64,000 nt of DNA from Diphasiastrum complanatum (GCA_029204225.1 CM055098.1:8478246-8542245), one strand, 5' to 3'; shown: positions 1-12,000, counted from the first letter of the stretch. Notes: generated from the letters alone by a model not told the origin. Translations and numbers: made by a program.

Positions 1-1
1 C

Positions 2-1351
2 GCTACTCTACAAGAAGCTATGGAAGATGCCATCACGGAAGAGAATGAGGGATCTGACGACGAATATCCTTCCACCCACACTCCTGCTCCCTCGATCAAA
101 TCATCATCGTCAAACGCATCTGGTCTATCCACAAAATTGTTGTTGGAGCAAATGACAAAACTACACAAATAGCAGATGGAACAACTTACGGTGCAGTTTG
201 ACCAGAAACTGAAGGCCTTACAAGGAACTATAGCAGTAACTCCACATCAACCGAAACTAACCCAGCTGCAGTATCCTCGACGAGAGAATGTATGGTGTTC
301 AATATGCATGCAAAACCATACAGCGAACGAGTGTCCAGTCGTAAAGCAAAATTTGAGAGTGACACATGAATACTGCCATCTGTGCAATGCAACATCGCAT
401 GATATGGCATTTTGCCCATTTAATCCTAGGGTTGTTCAACAGAAGAGAAGTCCCTATCAGAATTCTTATTCTTATCATTAGGGGGCACCTAACGCAGCAC
501 CAAGGTACGGCGCACCCAATCAACCACAACGCATGGCCTTACCTACTCCACCAGGGCCAGCCAATCAACAAGTGGCCCATGTAAATCTGATAGCAACAAA
601 ACAAGAATTGCAAATGTCACCTCAACCTGAGCAGCAGCAGTGGTACGGACCATATGAACCATTTATGGATCCTGCCATAAATGAATATGTATCGGCCTAT
701 ACAGCTCAAACTCAACGTCAAGGTGGAAGAAATTACTCCTGCTACGGGTGCGACGAGGGACACAGAATTGCAGAATGTCCCTACAAAGGACAATATACAA
801 CCTCCTGCCGGGATTGCTATTATGGACATTGTTTCAAGAATTGTCCATTTAAACCTGGAACCAGTGCACCTCTTAACCTCATTGGCATACAACAATCATC
901 AGGTTTGGTAGGGATGCCATCGAAAGGATGACACGACTACGCTCCTATGTTAGCTGTTACGCGAGCACAGAAGAGGAAGGAAGTGGCTCCCTCACCACCA
1001 CCATCGGTCACTGACGACCAACCCTCAACTTCAGTGCCATATCCAAATGTGAGGGAAGAGAGAAGGCAGTACCAGAAAATAAGACATTGGGTACAAAAAG
1101 CACAAGAGGAAGAAAAAGAGCAAGAACGAAACAATCCCACAGAACCTCCAGTCGGCTTCAAACGGGATCCGCAACCGGACTCACCACTCCGCACTGATCA
1201 GAATGATCAGTTGCACCAACATGAACCACCTTTTCACATGGTGGAGCCTGCGGAACCACACACTAAAAGGCTCACACTCTTGCTGTCAAGCCATGTTAGT
1301 TTACCCCTCGGAGACTACTGCGGATTGCACCACAAGCGAAAAGCCTTTTAG
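2..1351 (+). pseudogene. gag polyprotein remnant with four zinc knuckles (gypsy A)
   Basis: One frame runs from base 2 to 1351, interrupted only by TAG at 167-169, TAG at 479-481 and TGA at 929-931. Gag packages element RNA; its knuckles bind nucleic acid. Two pairs of Cys-His boxes are visible: around 296-334 (CX2CX3HX4C) and 374-415 (CX2CX4HX4C), then around 740-844 (two CX2CX3HX4C). Four boxes is more than the one or two usual for plant gypsy gag, and three have X3 in place of the canonical X4. The C-terminal part is Glu/Gln/Pro-rich. The frame ends at 1349-1351 and coding continues in another frame, so a frameshift lies near 1290-1345. The true start is upstream of the window. Confidence 0.8.
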
Positions 1352-2895
1352 CTGAATGGGCCAAGGCGGATGAGGAGCCAGTAGCGCCTGAGCCCATTTA
1401 TTGTGCGGGCTATGATGAAACAAGTAACGTCCTCCACATCGGAGCAGCATGGAAAAGTGAGGAACACAACATCACTTTGCCAATCAAACACGAGAGATAC
1501 GAGGACGAGGCGACAGTGGTAGATGGAGGATCAGGTGTCAATCTGATCTCCACTACTTTGTATGAAAAATGGGGATTGCAAGGATTGAAGCCAGCCAGAT
1601 TTGCCATCAAGCTAGCAGATCAATCCTGTGTGAAACCAAAAGGTGTAGTTGCTGATATTCTCGTAAGGATAGCAGACATGCAGTATGTGATTACTTTTGT
1701 GGTCATGGATATATCTGAATCTCCATCTGCATACCGTATTTTACTGGAAAGACCATGGTTGAGGGCTGCGCAAGTAGTACACAACTGGGGTATAGGGAAA
1801 CTCACCTTCGAGAACAGAGAACAGGCTGTAAAGGTAAATCCAACCACATGGGCGGTGAAACCTATTGCACCCAAGGCTGATGATGGATCATCCATGACGG
1901 ATCCTACGATTGATCGCCCAAGGCCAGCCAAGGGAGGTCACTATCATTCAGAGACAGATGTCATGAGATGGATGGATGCATTAGCAACTATTGACTGTCA
2001 GACATGTCAATATGAATCAGATCCAGAATCGAGTACATCTTCACCCAAATGTTACACTATGGACACACCAATCACATTTGGAGTGAATATGATAAACATA
2101 GCATGGTTGTCAGCGGAGCCGATTGAGAACCCAGAACTAGTCCCTTGGCAACATGCTCTAACTTATAATAAGGAGATTGAGCTGACTGATGAACAAGTCC
2201 TACACCACATGGACCCAGATCGTTATGGAACCAAGAAGGTACCAGCTCAACCACCACAAAGGTCTGCTATGGCGAAAGTATCAAGGATCGAACCACCCAA
2301 GGCAACTGCGAATAAAAAGAATCAGTTGAAGCAACGCTACAACCAGGTGATCCGATGGAGTGACCTACCTGAAGAGGCAATAGCTACAGTAGACGTTGAT
2401 ATTTGCAACCATGAGGCGAATGTCACAGCAGTCCCAAAGAAAGACAACAAGGATGAACCCATCAAAATAACAAAAAAGGGCAATAAGAAGGTGTTGGATT
2501 CCTTGAAGTCAATCAAGTTGGACTCAGATACAGCGTCATCTTCTACACAGGTGACAGAAAATAAAAAAATGACCAGTCGGGCCAAGATCAATATGTTGAA
2601 AGAGGAATCTCGACGAGCTCCAGTTCATGAGATGCCTGATACTTTCAAGAATTATACATTGGACGAAGTGGTAATCATGATGTCGCAAGCTCAACAAGAA
2701 CCTGATCAAAGTCAGGCACCAGCGGAACAAGCCTTCGAGGGACCTGCGCGAACACAGCCAATGAATCTTGCAAAACCAGGAGAAGAAGAAAGGATAGTGC
2801 ATGTGGGAGAGCAGTTAACACCCACGCAGTTCAAGAGACTACGGTGTGATTGGTGGAATATAAAGACTGTTTTGCCTGGAGCTATAGTGATCTAA
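1348..2895 (+). pseudogene. retropepsin plus linker (gypsy A)
   Basis: Continuous frame from the gag exit to the TAA at 2893-2895. The aspartic protease active-site motif VVDGGSGVNLI has its Asp at about 1522; DGG in place of DSG/DTG is seen in several plant gypsy proteases. The following 70 residues match the retropepsin fold pattern (YRILLERPWL near 1735-1764 corresponds to the usual ILGRPWL block, with G changed to E). A long hydrophilic Lys/Glu-rich linker without recognisable domain leads to the RT. The RT frame overlaps the end of this one from 2850, which indicates a one-base frameshift near 2830-2850. Confidence 0.8.
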
Positions 2896-3591
2896 AGGGC
2901 ATTCCGCCAATAGTAGTCCAGCACACCATACCTTTGGTGGACGGAGCAGTTCCCAAGGTAAGTCGTTACTACCGCTGCAACCCAAATTATACAGAAATGA
3001 TCAAGCAAGAGTTGCAGAAACTTATGGATGTAGATTTCATTTACGAAATCAAGCACACGGAATGGGTATCGCCGATAGTTATAGAACCCAAGAAGAATGG
3101 CAAATTGCGTATCTGTGTGAATCTGAAGGCGCTTAATGCAGTCATCAAGAAGGACCATTTTTCTTTACCATTTACAGAAAGTGTCCTCGATAGAGTAGCT
3201 GGTGACGAAGCCTACAGTTTTCTGGACGGCTTCAGCGGCTACAACCAGGTGAAAATAGCCCCCCAGGACCAGCACAAGACAACATTCGCCACGAAATGAG
3301 AAACTTATGCCTATAAAGTAATGCCATTCGGACTTTGCAATGCCCCAAATACTTTCCAACGAGTCATGCAGACGGCATTCAAAGATTATTTGCAAAAATT
3401 TCTGGAAATTTTTCTTGGACGATCTGTGCGTGCATGGACCAGATTCAGAACACTTATCCAATTTGGAGAAGGTACTACAAAAATGCCATGAATACCAGAT
3501 CTCTCTGAATCCAGAAAAATGTCAATTTTGGGTGACACATGGCTTGATACTCGGCCATATAGTGTCAAAACACGGGATGGGCCATTCTTGA
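2850..3591 (+). pseudogene. reverse transcriptase (gypsy A), broken
   Basis: RNA-dependent DNA polymerase. Visible blocks in order: CFAWSYSDLKGIPP, WVSPIVIEPKKNGKLRICV, LDGFSGYNQVKIAPQDQ, then PFGLCNAPNTFQRVM and the catalytic FLDDLCVHG. Three lesions are visible: TGA at 3297-3299 where the family has Trp, a frameshift at about 3404 just before FLDD, and a deletion near 3575-3590. The deletion joins the segment after GHIVSKHGM directly to LDFAELARPIYKL and removes the connection region that normally separates RT from RNase H. Confidence 0.85.
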
Positions 3592-4240
3592 TTTTGCGGA
3601 GTTAGCCAGACCAATTTACAAGCTCACAACGGATCCACATTGGAATGAGGAAGCCCTAAAGGCTTTCCAGAAGATTAAGGATGCATTGGTCTCAGCACCA
3701 ATCCTACGACCACTCAATTGGTCCATTGAGTTCCACGTGCATACGGAAGCATTGAAGTATGCAGTTGGAGCAGTCTTAATCCAGCCAGGTGAACACAAAA
3801 AGGATTTTCCAATCCGATTTGCAAGACGACAGCTCAGTGATACCGAAATGAATTACTCAACCACAGAGCGAGAAGCACTGGCAATGATCTATGCGGTTAA
3901 GAAGTTTCGACACTATTTGATGGCCACACATTTTGCTTTTTATACGGACCATCAACCCTTGCTATATCTCGTTAATAAGACTTGCAACACCGGGAGAATC
4001 ACCAGATGGCTCCTGTTATTGTTGGAATCTGATTTTCGGATAGTAGTTCGCAAGGGAAAACAACACTGCATGGCAGATCATGTGTCACGAATTAAGCAAA
4101 AGGAGATTGCAACCCAACTCGATGATGAGCTGGCAGATGCTGTCTTATTTTACGTAGATACAGTACCAAAATGGGCTGCCGACATTGTTGAATATCTAAT
4201 GCGGGGCCAACCAGACAAATCATTACCAAAGGCGGAATAG
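3592..4240 (+). pseudogene. RNase H (gypsy A)
   Basis: Ty3-type RNase H degrades the RNA of the RNA/DNA hybrid. Visible: the beta-strand block VHTEALKYAVGAVLIQPG, ARRQLSDTEMNYSTTEREAL (the Glu helix), and FYTDHQPLLYLVNK (catalytic Asp). The first catalytic Asp, usually DAS in this position, reads HTE here. The frame ends at TAG 4238-4240 and continues in the same frame into the integrase after a second TAG at 4286-4288. Confidence 0.8.
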
Positions 4241-5402
4241 CAGAAATTGATCTTGAAAGCTAGACCTTATCAGCTGATTGCCGGCTAGTTGTATCGAAGA
4301 GGTTCAGACAGAATTCTTCGACGATGTATTCTTCCTCATGAGATCACCCAAATCATTTTGCTTTCCCATGAAGGCATGGGTGGAGGTCATTTTGCATCTG
4401 ACATTACAGTTTTCAAGGTCCTACAATCAGGATGTTGGTGGCCAACGATTCATAAAGACACAGAGGAATACTTGAAAAAGTGCGATGTGTGCCAAAGGGC
4501 AAGAAGGCCAACAAGATTGAACTATGATCTACTGCACCCACTCTTAGCCCAAGCATTGTTCGCAAATTGGGGATTGGATTTTATTGGTCCAATTCACCCT
4601 ACAGCAAGGAGTTCCCATGCTTGATACATAATCGTAGCCATAGACTACCTCACCAAATGGGTTGAAGCCAAGGCAGTACGAGTAGCAGACGCTAGGACCA
4701 CTGCCAAGTTCCTTTATAAAAATATCATCGTGCGCTTCGGATGCCCGGTGGAACTAGTCAATGATCGCGGAAACCATTTCATCAACGAGACCATCAAGGT
4801 CCTGTTGGAGAAATTCTTCGTGATCCACAAAACCAGTACGCCTTATTATCCTCGTGGTAATGGGCAAGCAGAATCATCCAATAAGATCTTGTGTAGCGTG
4901 CTCATGAAAATAGTTGAAGCTAGCAGATCAGATTGGGAACACAAGTTGCATGTTGCACTGTGGGCATTCAGGACAACATATAAAGGGAGCACCGATCAAA
5001 CACCCTTCCAATTGGTATCTGGTCATGATGTTGTGATGCCAGTAGAGTTTTTAGTTCCATCATTAAGGATTGCCACCGTGCAACGTCTTAATGAGTCCAA
5101 ATCTCTACAGCTACGCCATGAAGCTCTGCATAAACTCTGTGAAACACGCTTACTAGTTGTGCATGCACTGGCAACGAAAAAGGAAATACGCAAGGCTTGG
5201 CATGATCGTAGATTACAAAAGAAGGATCTTCGTTCAGGAGATCTGGTCCTGATGTATAAAAACAAGGCGATCAAGGGGAAGTTAAAATTCATGGGCGAAG
5301 GTCCTTAATCATGGGGTCGTGAACTTAGAATAGCTTGATGGGACGCCCTTCGACACACCCATCAATGGTAGCCGGTTGCACAAGTACTGGCCACCACAGT
5401 AA
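4241..5402 (+). pseudogene. integrase (gypsy A)
   Basis: Integrase inserts element cDNA into the genome. The N-terminal zinc domain is visible (HEGMGGGHF followed by CDVCQRA near 4480). The catalytic core has all three acidic residues in context: NWGLDFIGP, LVNDRGNHF and GNGQAESSNK. The C-terminal end LDGTPFDTPINGSRL HKYW, in a shifted frame, is typical of the Athila/Tat group and stops at 5400-5402. Lesions: TAG 4286-4288, TGA 4622-4624 (consistent with CGA to TGA) and TAA 5306-5308 with a frameshift. Same family as the minus-strand integrase at 18600-19090. Confidence 0.85.
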
Positions 5403-6514
5403 GACAGATCCAGATTGGGGGTGACACGTTACAAAATGTTTATCTGCTCAACCATTACCGCTAGATCTAAGGAGATCAAGCCAAATCAAGCTAAATCCAT
5501 CAAGATTCAGCCAGATCTGGCAGGATCGAAGAAATCCATCAGAATCCGAGGAGGATCCAGATCCTGATAAGGTAAAAAAGAAAGCAGATCATCAGACTGA
5601 CTGAGGGATCTACTACCAAAAATCCATCAGAACTTCCAGAGCACTACCAACAGTCAGATCAAGCCTGGATGAAGTTGATTACCAATTTACAAAAGTTAAA
5701 AATCATAAAATCTCAAGATCTCGTCAAAAAACACTCTAAAGGGGCACTTTTTTCATGATTTTTTGAGATCTCCTGGGAGATAGCTCTTGAAAATTGGACA
5801 GCCACCATATCTGACCTAGATGCATTCATGAAAATCTCTGCGAGAGTTCCTGATGGAGGAACCATCATTTTTTAGTGTATGCAAGAGTTCCCAAAAGCAG
5901 GATTTTTAGAACCCTAGCAGAGCATCAAGATCAACTTACCAACTCTCGCAAGGTACGTAATGGAATCAGAGCAGTGAAATTAGCCTGCCTACATGGTCCG
6001 ATCTTGAAATTCCAATCACAGGAAGTTGTGCGAGAGGTCACTTCCTACAAGAGTTGAACCCTCGCAGAACCTTCGCATAGCAGTCAAATCACCTTCTGAA
6101 CTCTCGCAAATTTTTCTGAGGTCTTAGAATTTTGTGAAGAAGGTGTCTGCCAAAAATTGGGTGGAACTGAACAATGGAAAGTGAATTTCACCTATACGCA
6201 CTCTAAATTCCACTATATAAGGGCTGAATTCGAGTCATTTGTCACCTTTGCTAGCGAAGCTCTGCCGAAATTTCCGCTAAAAATACCAAGTTCTCTGTTT
6301 TCAACCAAACTTCCTACCAATTGTCATCTGCTCATATCAAACACCGATCTGCGCCCTGAACTACAATCATTGTCATCCAACACTCACTATTCTCAGTTTT
6401 CTACTGTTTCCTTCCATTTTCCACCGTTTTTTTTTACTTTTTCGATTTTTTTTTCGACCACTAATCATCATTGCTCCCGAGGCCACGCAGATTTGGCCTC
6501 TACCCTCTGACACT
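5403..6514 (+). other. non-coding spacer of gypsy A
   Basis: No protein-coding signal. It contains a run of AAGATCAAGCCAAATC-like A/G-rich repeats at 5470-5560, several scattered copies of CTCTCGCA or its complement between 5840 and 6110, a TATA-like CTATATAAGGGC at about 6210, and T-rich tracts at 6427-6457. The TATA-like box, T tract and ORF order suggest a possible internal promoter for the downstream ORF, or part of an LTR; neither can be settled from the sequence alone. Confidence 0.4.
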
Positions 6515-7808
6515 TTGATCCAACCATGGCTGCAGACAGCCGGGCCCCTCCTTGAAGCAATGGATTTTTACTCGGCGCTATTCCATTCTGAGATTAACGT
6601 GGGCCTCGCCCTTCACGCTTATGCCACCTGGGACGAGAACAAAGCTCGTTTCCACTTCATGTACCAAGGTACCACGTACAAGGTTAGGATTAATGTCGAC
6701 TCGATGATCACCATTGGCATTATGTCCGGTGATCGTCAACCCATCTGCCATCGCCACGCCAAAGCTTTGATCAAATCCTTCATCACCCAAACCACACCAA
6801 AAATTCTCATCCAAACTAACAATGGTTACCTAATAGAAGTTATTACGGAACCCGTCATCCAGGCAGCTGCGCTCTTTTATAACTTTATGGTTATTTCAAC
6901 ATTTTGCAAGGACAGAAACCAGTCTACGCTGCTGAGTCAGATAGTGGAATCCTTTTTTGGAATTTCCTAACCCCTCCGTTGTGCCATATGACTGGCATAG
7001 CTTCCATATTCGAGAACTAACAAACTCCATCAAACCCAACAATCGTGAGCGAATCGCAGCAGGCCCCCTGTTGTGCAACTTTTCCTGCACACTTCTCGAG
7101 ACGAAAGTGCGTGGTTTCCAATTCTCATCCCTCCTATCTACCCTTGTGCCACATACTAACCTTTACCCACAATCTCAAGCATCTACCTCCTCCCAACCTG
7201 CAGTCCTCAACACAACGGCCAGCAAACGAATGCGTGGCGCTGTCTCTACTTCCACATCTCCACTTGTTACCCGACGACGTGTCTCCACTGCCGCACTAAC
7301 CACTCCATCAACCACCGCCACTTTGTCTTCCGTGCAGACCCCCACTCCAATTTCTATTGTCACTACCTCTCTTCCTATTCCATCCACATCTGTTTCTGTC
7401 TCCATCCCCGTTTCTTCTGTTGATACCACTCCTACCTCCCTTCCAGTGTCTGCTGCTCCATCTATCACCATCGCATCCTCCATTACTCCTGCCACCACCG
7501 TTGCTCCTCTCACATTTAACCCTTCTGATTTGCAACTGTCCCCCGACACTCTGGCATGGATGCAAGATATCAATCTCTCACCTCCACGCCAGACACTTTC
7601 CGCTCCATCCTCACCTTTTTCCATACTCCATACCACCCTTCAATTCCCCACTGTTCCTCCCATCCTGTTGTTTGGACAAACCGTCCTCGTCCCTGTTTCC
7701 ACAGTTGTTTCTCACACCCCACCCACTTCGCCAAAGGTTGCCGAGGGCAGCCAACCGCTGCCTAATGACACATTTGTACAAACAATTTTTGTAGCATCAC
7801 CAGATTAG
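6515..7808 (+). pseudogene. accessory ORF downstream of pol (gypsy A)
   Basis: Two overlapping frames (6515-6970 and 6957-7808) look like one protein split by a frameshift near 6960. The N-terminal half is folded-looking, with FHFMYQGTTYKVRINVDSM and a following block WHSFHIRELTNSIKP. The pattern recalls the domain annotated as putative plant transposon protein that accompanies Athila-like elements, but I cannot confirm this without a profile search. The C-terminal half (about 7180-7800) is very rich in Ser, Thr and Pro with low complexity, like a linker or a glycosylated stalk. No transmembrane segment or signal peptide is evident. Confidence 0.5.
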
Positions 7809-8165
7809 GCTGACCCTACTGCCCCAGATGGTTAGGTTTTATTTCCATTGCTCACTCCCTTGAGAAGATCAACCTCAAGAGGAGAAGATCTAGAGCCATA
7901 GAAGCCTAGATAAGCCAAGAAACCAGATCCAAGAAGAGGATCAACCCAATATCAAAAATCCAAAAAAAAAAGAAAGAAGAAGATCTCACACCCACATCTA
8001 AGCCATTCCACCTTTAGATCCAACACCAAGATTGACACCCTTGGTAGGGATTTGTAGTTTATCCCTCTCCCCATTGGATCTAAGCTCGTACTACATCAAT
8101 ACTCACCCGGTTGGAGATCCAAGCCCCTTCTTTGCCCTCTTGATCACCCCGAGTAGGGAGGCAGG
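7809..8165 (+). other. 3' non-coding tail of gypsy A
   Basis: A/G-rich, with repeated AGATC/AAGCC words and an A10 run at about 7962. It ends in a G-rich purine stretch (GTAGGGAGGCAGGGAA, about 8153-8168) followed by TGGG, which may be the polypurine tract and the first bases of a truncated LTR. Confidence 0.35.
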
Positions 8166-9030
8166 GAATGGGTCCAACATTTGAGCTAAGCTCCAATATC
8201 CACTTAGTGTCAATGATTTTTGCATTCGTAGGAGGGTCGACAAAACTTCATGTCTTGTTCTTCAATAATGAATTATACTCAGTGTTCCTGGCTATATGTC
8301 AGTTGTCTACATCTAATTTCAACAAGACATCTGCAACTGAGATAGGTTCATCACGAATTATGAATGCTTGAGAGATGAATCAATCAGCCTCTTGTTTGAT
8401 TTGAGCAGATCTTCGAACAATCGTCATTTGCTGGGGAAGTAGCTCTCCTTGTTTTGTGACTGGGATATCTTTGATAGGTTTAATAACATTTGCAGTTCAA
8501 TGCTTGTTGATGGTAATTGGAGTTGTTGGAACAAACTCTTGCATTGGTTGCTTCGGCTTGAAATCATAGAAGTTGTCTTCCAAGAAGACTACATCTTGGT
8601 CTGACATACATAATCCTCCACAATTGGTATGTAGGGTCTTGATTTTCTGACCAGTTTGTGTCTCAACAAACTGTTTGAAGAGTCTTTAAAACAGTTAAAT
8701 GCCTTAGACTTATTCTTGATGAACATTGTTCTAGTAAACCTCATTTGATCTTCTATAAAAGTGATTAAGTATAGTGCATAATCCAAAGAGGGTATACTCA
8801 TAGGGCCACACAAATCACTATGAATCAATTCTAGAATGGACTTAGCTCTTGTGGCTTGTCCTTTAGGAAATCTTGATTTAGGTTTTTTTTCCTAGTGAGC
8901 ACATCTCACAAACATGTATGGTTTTAGTGGAGGCAGCATTGAAGCTCATATCCTTGATGATATTATTGTGATGCATGTACAAGATAGCTCTCATATTGAT
9001 AGAAAATCCATGAATTCAAGCTATTGCAAT
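8166..9030 (-). pseudogene. Ty1/copia fragment B (integrase to start of RT)
   Basis: Minus-strand copia pol remnant. In reading order: the end of the GAG-pre-integrase zinc domain (VCEMCSLGKKPKSRF with stops), LELIHSDLCGPM (first integrase Asp), a short piece of the integrase core at 8589-8828, a linker with stops, and the first RT residues ending in TKWILEL near 8190. Most of the integrase core (DNGGEY and E motif) is missing, so there is an internal deletion around 8590. Both ends are truncated and no LTR is attached. Confidence 0.75.
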
Positions 9031-9267
9031 ACAATGATCAAATCATGAAGGGAATCTTGTGACTGATGAGGTTCACAGTAGTTGTGCATTGAGTGCTACG
9101 ATTCTACTATGCTTCTTTAGTTGATCGAAGATACAATTGATAGATAAGTCAATATTTCTATTAACTCGATTGCTCTCACTCTCTCGATAGATTATGATTC
9201 TGATTATTCAGATGTTCTATTACGATTTTCCTACCCTTACTCTGCATATATATGTATACAAGGTAAC

Positions 9268-9645
9268 CATTAGAGGAGTTTTGAGCTCCAAAAAGACCCT
9301 TTAAAAATTCGTGCAAGATGTAGTTTATATTATTGAAATATTATAGCACTAATAATTTTGACTTGCCATAACTTTTTAATCGTAGTTCAGAAGTGTGTCA
9401 TGTAAGATATCATTGGAAAGCCCTTGTTGAGCGCTTTTTAATGCACCAAACTCTACTAAATTCGGACTTACCACTTAAAAGTTATGTCGTTTTTAGTGTG
9501 GAATCAAAATGTGGACTCAAAAAGTTACATTACGTAGATTTCAAATTTGAGTATTTTGATTGGTCCATGTGTAAGCAAAAAATTAGAAAAAATATAAAAA
9601 GAATCTTTACAAAGGGTCTTTTTTGGATTTAGAACTCCTCTAATG
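9268..9645. mobile_element. MITE with 35-bp terminal inverted repeats
   Basis: The left end (9268-9302) and the reverse complement of the right end (9611-9645) share CATTAGAGGAGTT and AAAGACCCTTT, 29 of 35 bases identical. The 378-bp size and the lack of coding capacity fit a non-autonomous DNA transposon. No clear flanking duplication was found, so the superfamily is unassigned. Confidence 0.75.
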
Positions 9646-9865
9646 AGAGTTTATCGTCTAATCAGTTCTTGTAAACGATGTATTTAACTCTAAGTGAGTG
9701 TTTACAAGAAGAGACTAATCTAATTAGTATGTTCTTCATTATGAACTGTAGTCAATAGGTGGACATTGATAAGTGTTTTCATAAGTAGCATGATTGAATA
9801 CTAACGTAGTTTGCATCAGATTCGTTAAAGGAAATACTGCATTTTGAGTTGTACCATGATTATGG

Positions 9866-9932
9866 TCGATAGTTGAGTTGATAATCGATAGTCGATGGTT
9901 GATAGTAGTCAATAGTGAATCGATAGTTAATG
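9866..9932. repeat. short minisatellite of GATAGT/GATGGT words
   Basis: Irregular tandem repeat of roughly 10-12 bases built on TCGATAGT and TTGATAGT. The surrounding 9646-10212 is otherwise featureless A+T-rich DNA. Confidence 0.6.
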
Positions 9933-10209
9933 AGAGTCGGTATACTTGAACTCAAATATTGTTGGAGTTGAATCATTTTCAACCCTTTTGCTTTGTCTCG
10001 TGTATTTCTGTAGATTGTTCAAATATGTATGTAAAATTGTAGGTTGTCACAAATAACAGCTCACTTTGGTAGGTTGTTATAAGGAGCAAGTATGTGCAGT
10101 GGATAGAAGTTCTCCGAAGATGAAATTAGGTGAGTAGGAGTAAGATTAAACTCCAACAGACTCATCCGATCAGTTGGTGACATATTGTCCACCTCATCTT
10201 CGTCCCCAC

Positions 10210-10212
<3 letters not shown>

Positions 10213-10262
<50 letters not shown>
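10213..10262. repeat. (TC)25 microsatellite
   Basis: Uninterrupted TC dinucleotides of about 50 bp. Ser/Leu repeat translations here are artefacts. Confidence 0.95.
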
Positions 10263-10264
<2 letters not shown>

Positions 10265-12000
10265 TCAGTTTCTCTGCCCCTTCCATCTTCTTCCCGTCAC
10301 CTCTATGTCCCTTGTTTGGTTGTGGTTGCATTTATGTGGAAGGTGCTAGTCTCTTCACCATCAAAATGCTTGTTCTGATTTTCATTAAAAACTTGCCTTA
10401 ACTAATGTAGACCTTGCACCTCACCTTGCTTCCACACCACCACCTAACTCGACCTAGGTCTAGATTCACTCCCTTGATAAATTAGCCACCTTTGACTTAA
10501 GTTTGCATCATACTCGTTTTTATGCACACATCTCCTTTGCTTTGCACCTAAACATCTAGAGAGATTTTTCTTTATCTTTGTTTGACTTGGCTTCCAATCC
10601 TTCCAATACTACATCTTGACATGTCATTTTGCTTTTTCCTATGTGGTGTTTGCTTCTACATTCTTGGGGTAGTGATGGTGATCATCATGAAACATTTAAT
10701 AGAATTTGTCGCTTCATGTCAAAAGATTGGAAAATTTTGCAGGATGAGCCACTCTTTTAGTGTCATTGCTCAGCAGGATTCTATATTGGATTGTGTTTTT
10801 GTTCGTCATCAACTACGTCATTGTGTTTTACTAGGGCAAGTGGGAGAATATGCTCGTGCTACTCACATTCTCGCTCCTATGGCTCCAACAATTCCCTCAT
10901 CTATTACCATTCAGACTTTGGAGCTACTTCATTTGCATGCAGGAGCATCTTTGCAACTATTTTTTATCTTGATGATTCTGATAGTGGGTTTGGTTTGCTC
11001 TTCCGTAGTATGTGGACATATTCCTACTACCATTGCTCACATTCAGTGGCCAAATATGGTTTGAACCTGCTATAAAAGAATGTAACTCTCTCTTATCTAT
11101 CTCATTTTATGCTTATACATGGTTCTTTTGGGTTCTACTATCCAATGGTGCAAAAAATACAAGTAGCAAAAGGCAGGACTAAAAAAAATGGTGACTCAGG
11201 AAGCACGAATCAAAAAATTAGTGAAGGACTCCAACAAAAATCATGGGTAAAAGGAGCAAGAAGTCGAGAAGGGCGAACAATCAACGAAAGGGTAGCGATG
11301 GAGGGCAAAACCAGCGATGGAGGGTAGGCATGATTAGAACAACGCTCGGACAAGTGTGCAGGCAACCCTTGTGGGCATGGCTTTGGATAGATCGTGGAGA
11401 GAGGGCAGCCTAGTGTGCTTTCCGACAGTGCAGCTATGACACACAAGGAGGTCGATTTTATTGTCTAGATAATCGAGATCGAGTACTAATGACTGTCTAA
11501 ACATGTTTGATACAAGAACAGGTTCACTACAAAAGATACATGGCTAGCAAACCAAAGGCATAGGCAGACACAAGAAGAGTGGAGCAACTAAACGATGCGA
11601 AACAAGTTTAGCAAGATTTCTATTTAGCAAGAAAAGCAAAAAAATCTTTATCAAGAATGCATTGGCGGTAAAGCCACTGAAAGCAGCTCTTACACAATGT
11701 TAAGCTCAAATTCAAATCCCTGCATCATTGAAGTTCAAAGATGTGAAACGTTTGCCGGCATCAACTAATCCAGGAAATCCTAGAATCAAACATCACATTC
11801 TTCTCGGATGAAACTACTTACCAGCATTTGCAATTCATTACGACTGATGATCTCTTGACTACACAGGTTGACACTTCAAAAGTTATTGGTACACCTCGAA
11901 TCTGCACTTCGAAGGAAATTTGCCGCTACTCTGGCTGTAGGCTGTCCATTTAAAAAACACAGATCTTTCGCTTTTCTCTGATCCAGCCTGCGTTCTACAT
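10263..12000. other. unassigned region, no supported gene
   Basis: Holds an open frame of 160 codons at 10582-11064 (plus) with a hydrophobic N-terminus containing CFFLCGVCFYILGVVMVIIM. There is no recognisable domain, and an overlapping 94-codon frame is equally long-lived, so I regard it as fortuitous. The remainder shows no transposon or gene motif I can name. Confidence 0.4.

Larger units (their letters stand above)
1..8165 (+). mobile_element. Ty3/gypsy element A, degenerate, 5' end outside window
   Basis: Plus-strand order gag, protease, RT, RNase H, integrase is that of Ty3/gypsy. The RT has the motif PFGLCNAP and the segment LDGFSGYNQV, and the protease has VVDGGSGVNLI. These resemble the Athila/Tat group of plant non-chromoviruses, which often carry an extra ORF, here at 6515-7808. 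The 5' LTR lies upstream of base 1. No convincing 3' LTR was delimited; a purine-rich stretch just before 8170 could be a polypurine tract. Multiple in-frame stops and frameshifts show it is dead. The 8165 boundary is approximate and set by the start of copia fragment B. Confidence 0.85.

Noticed and set aside
7175-7636. 153-codon minus-strand frame opposite the Ser/Thr/Pro-rich ORF
   Set aside because: It is the antisense shadow of a low-complexity coding stretch; the plus-strand frame has the better context.
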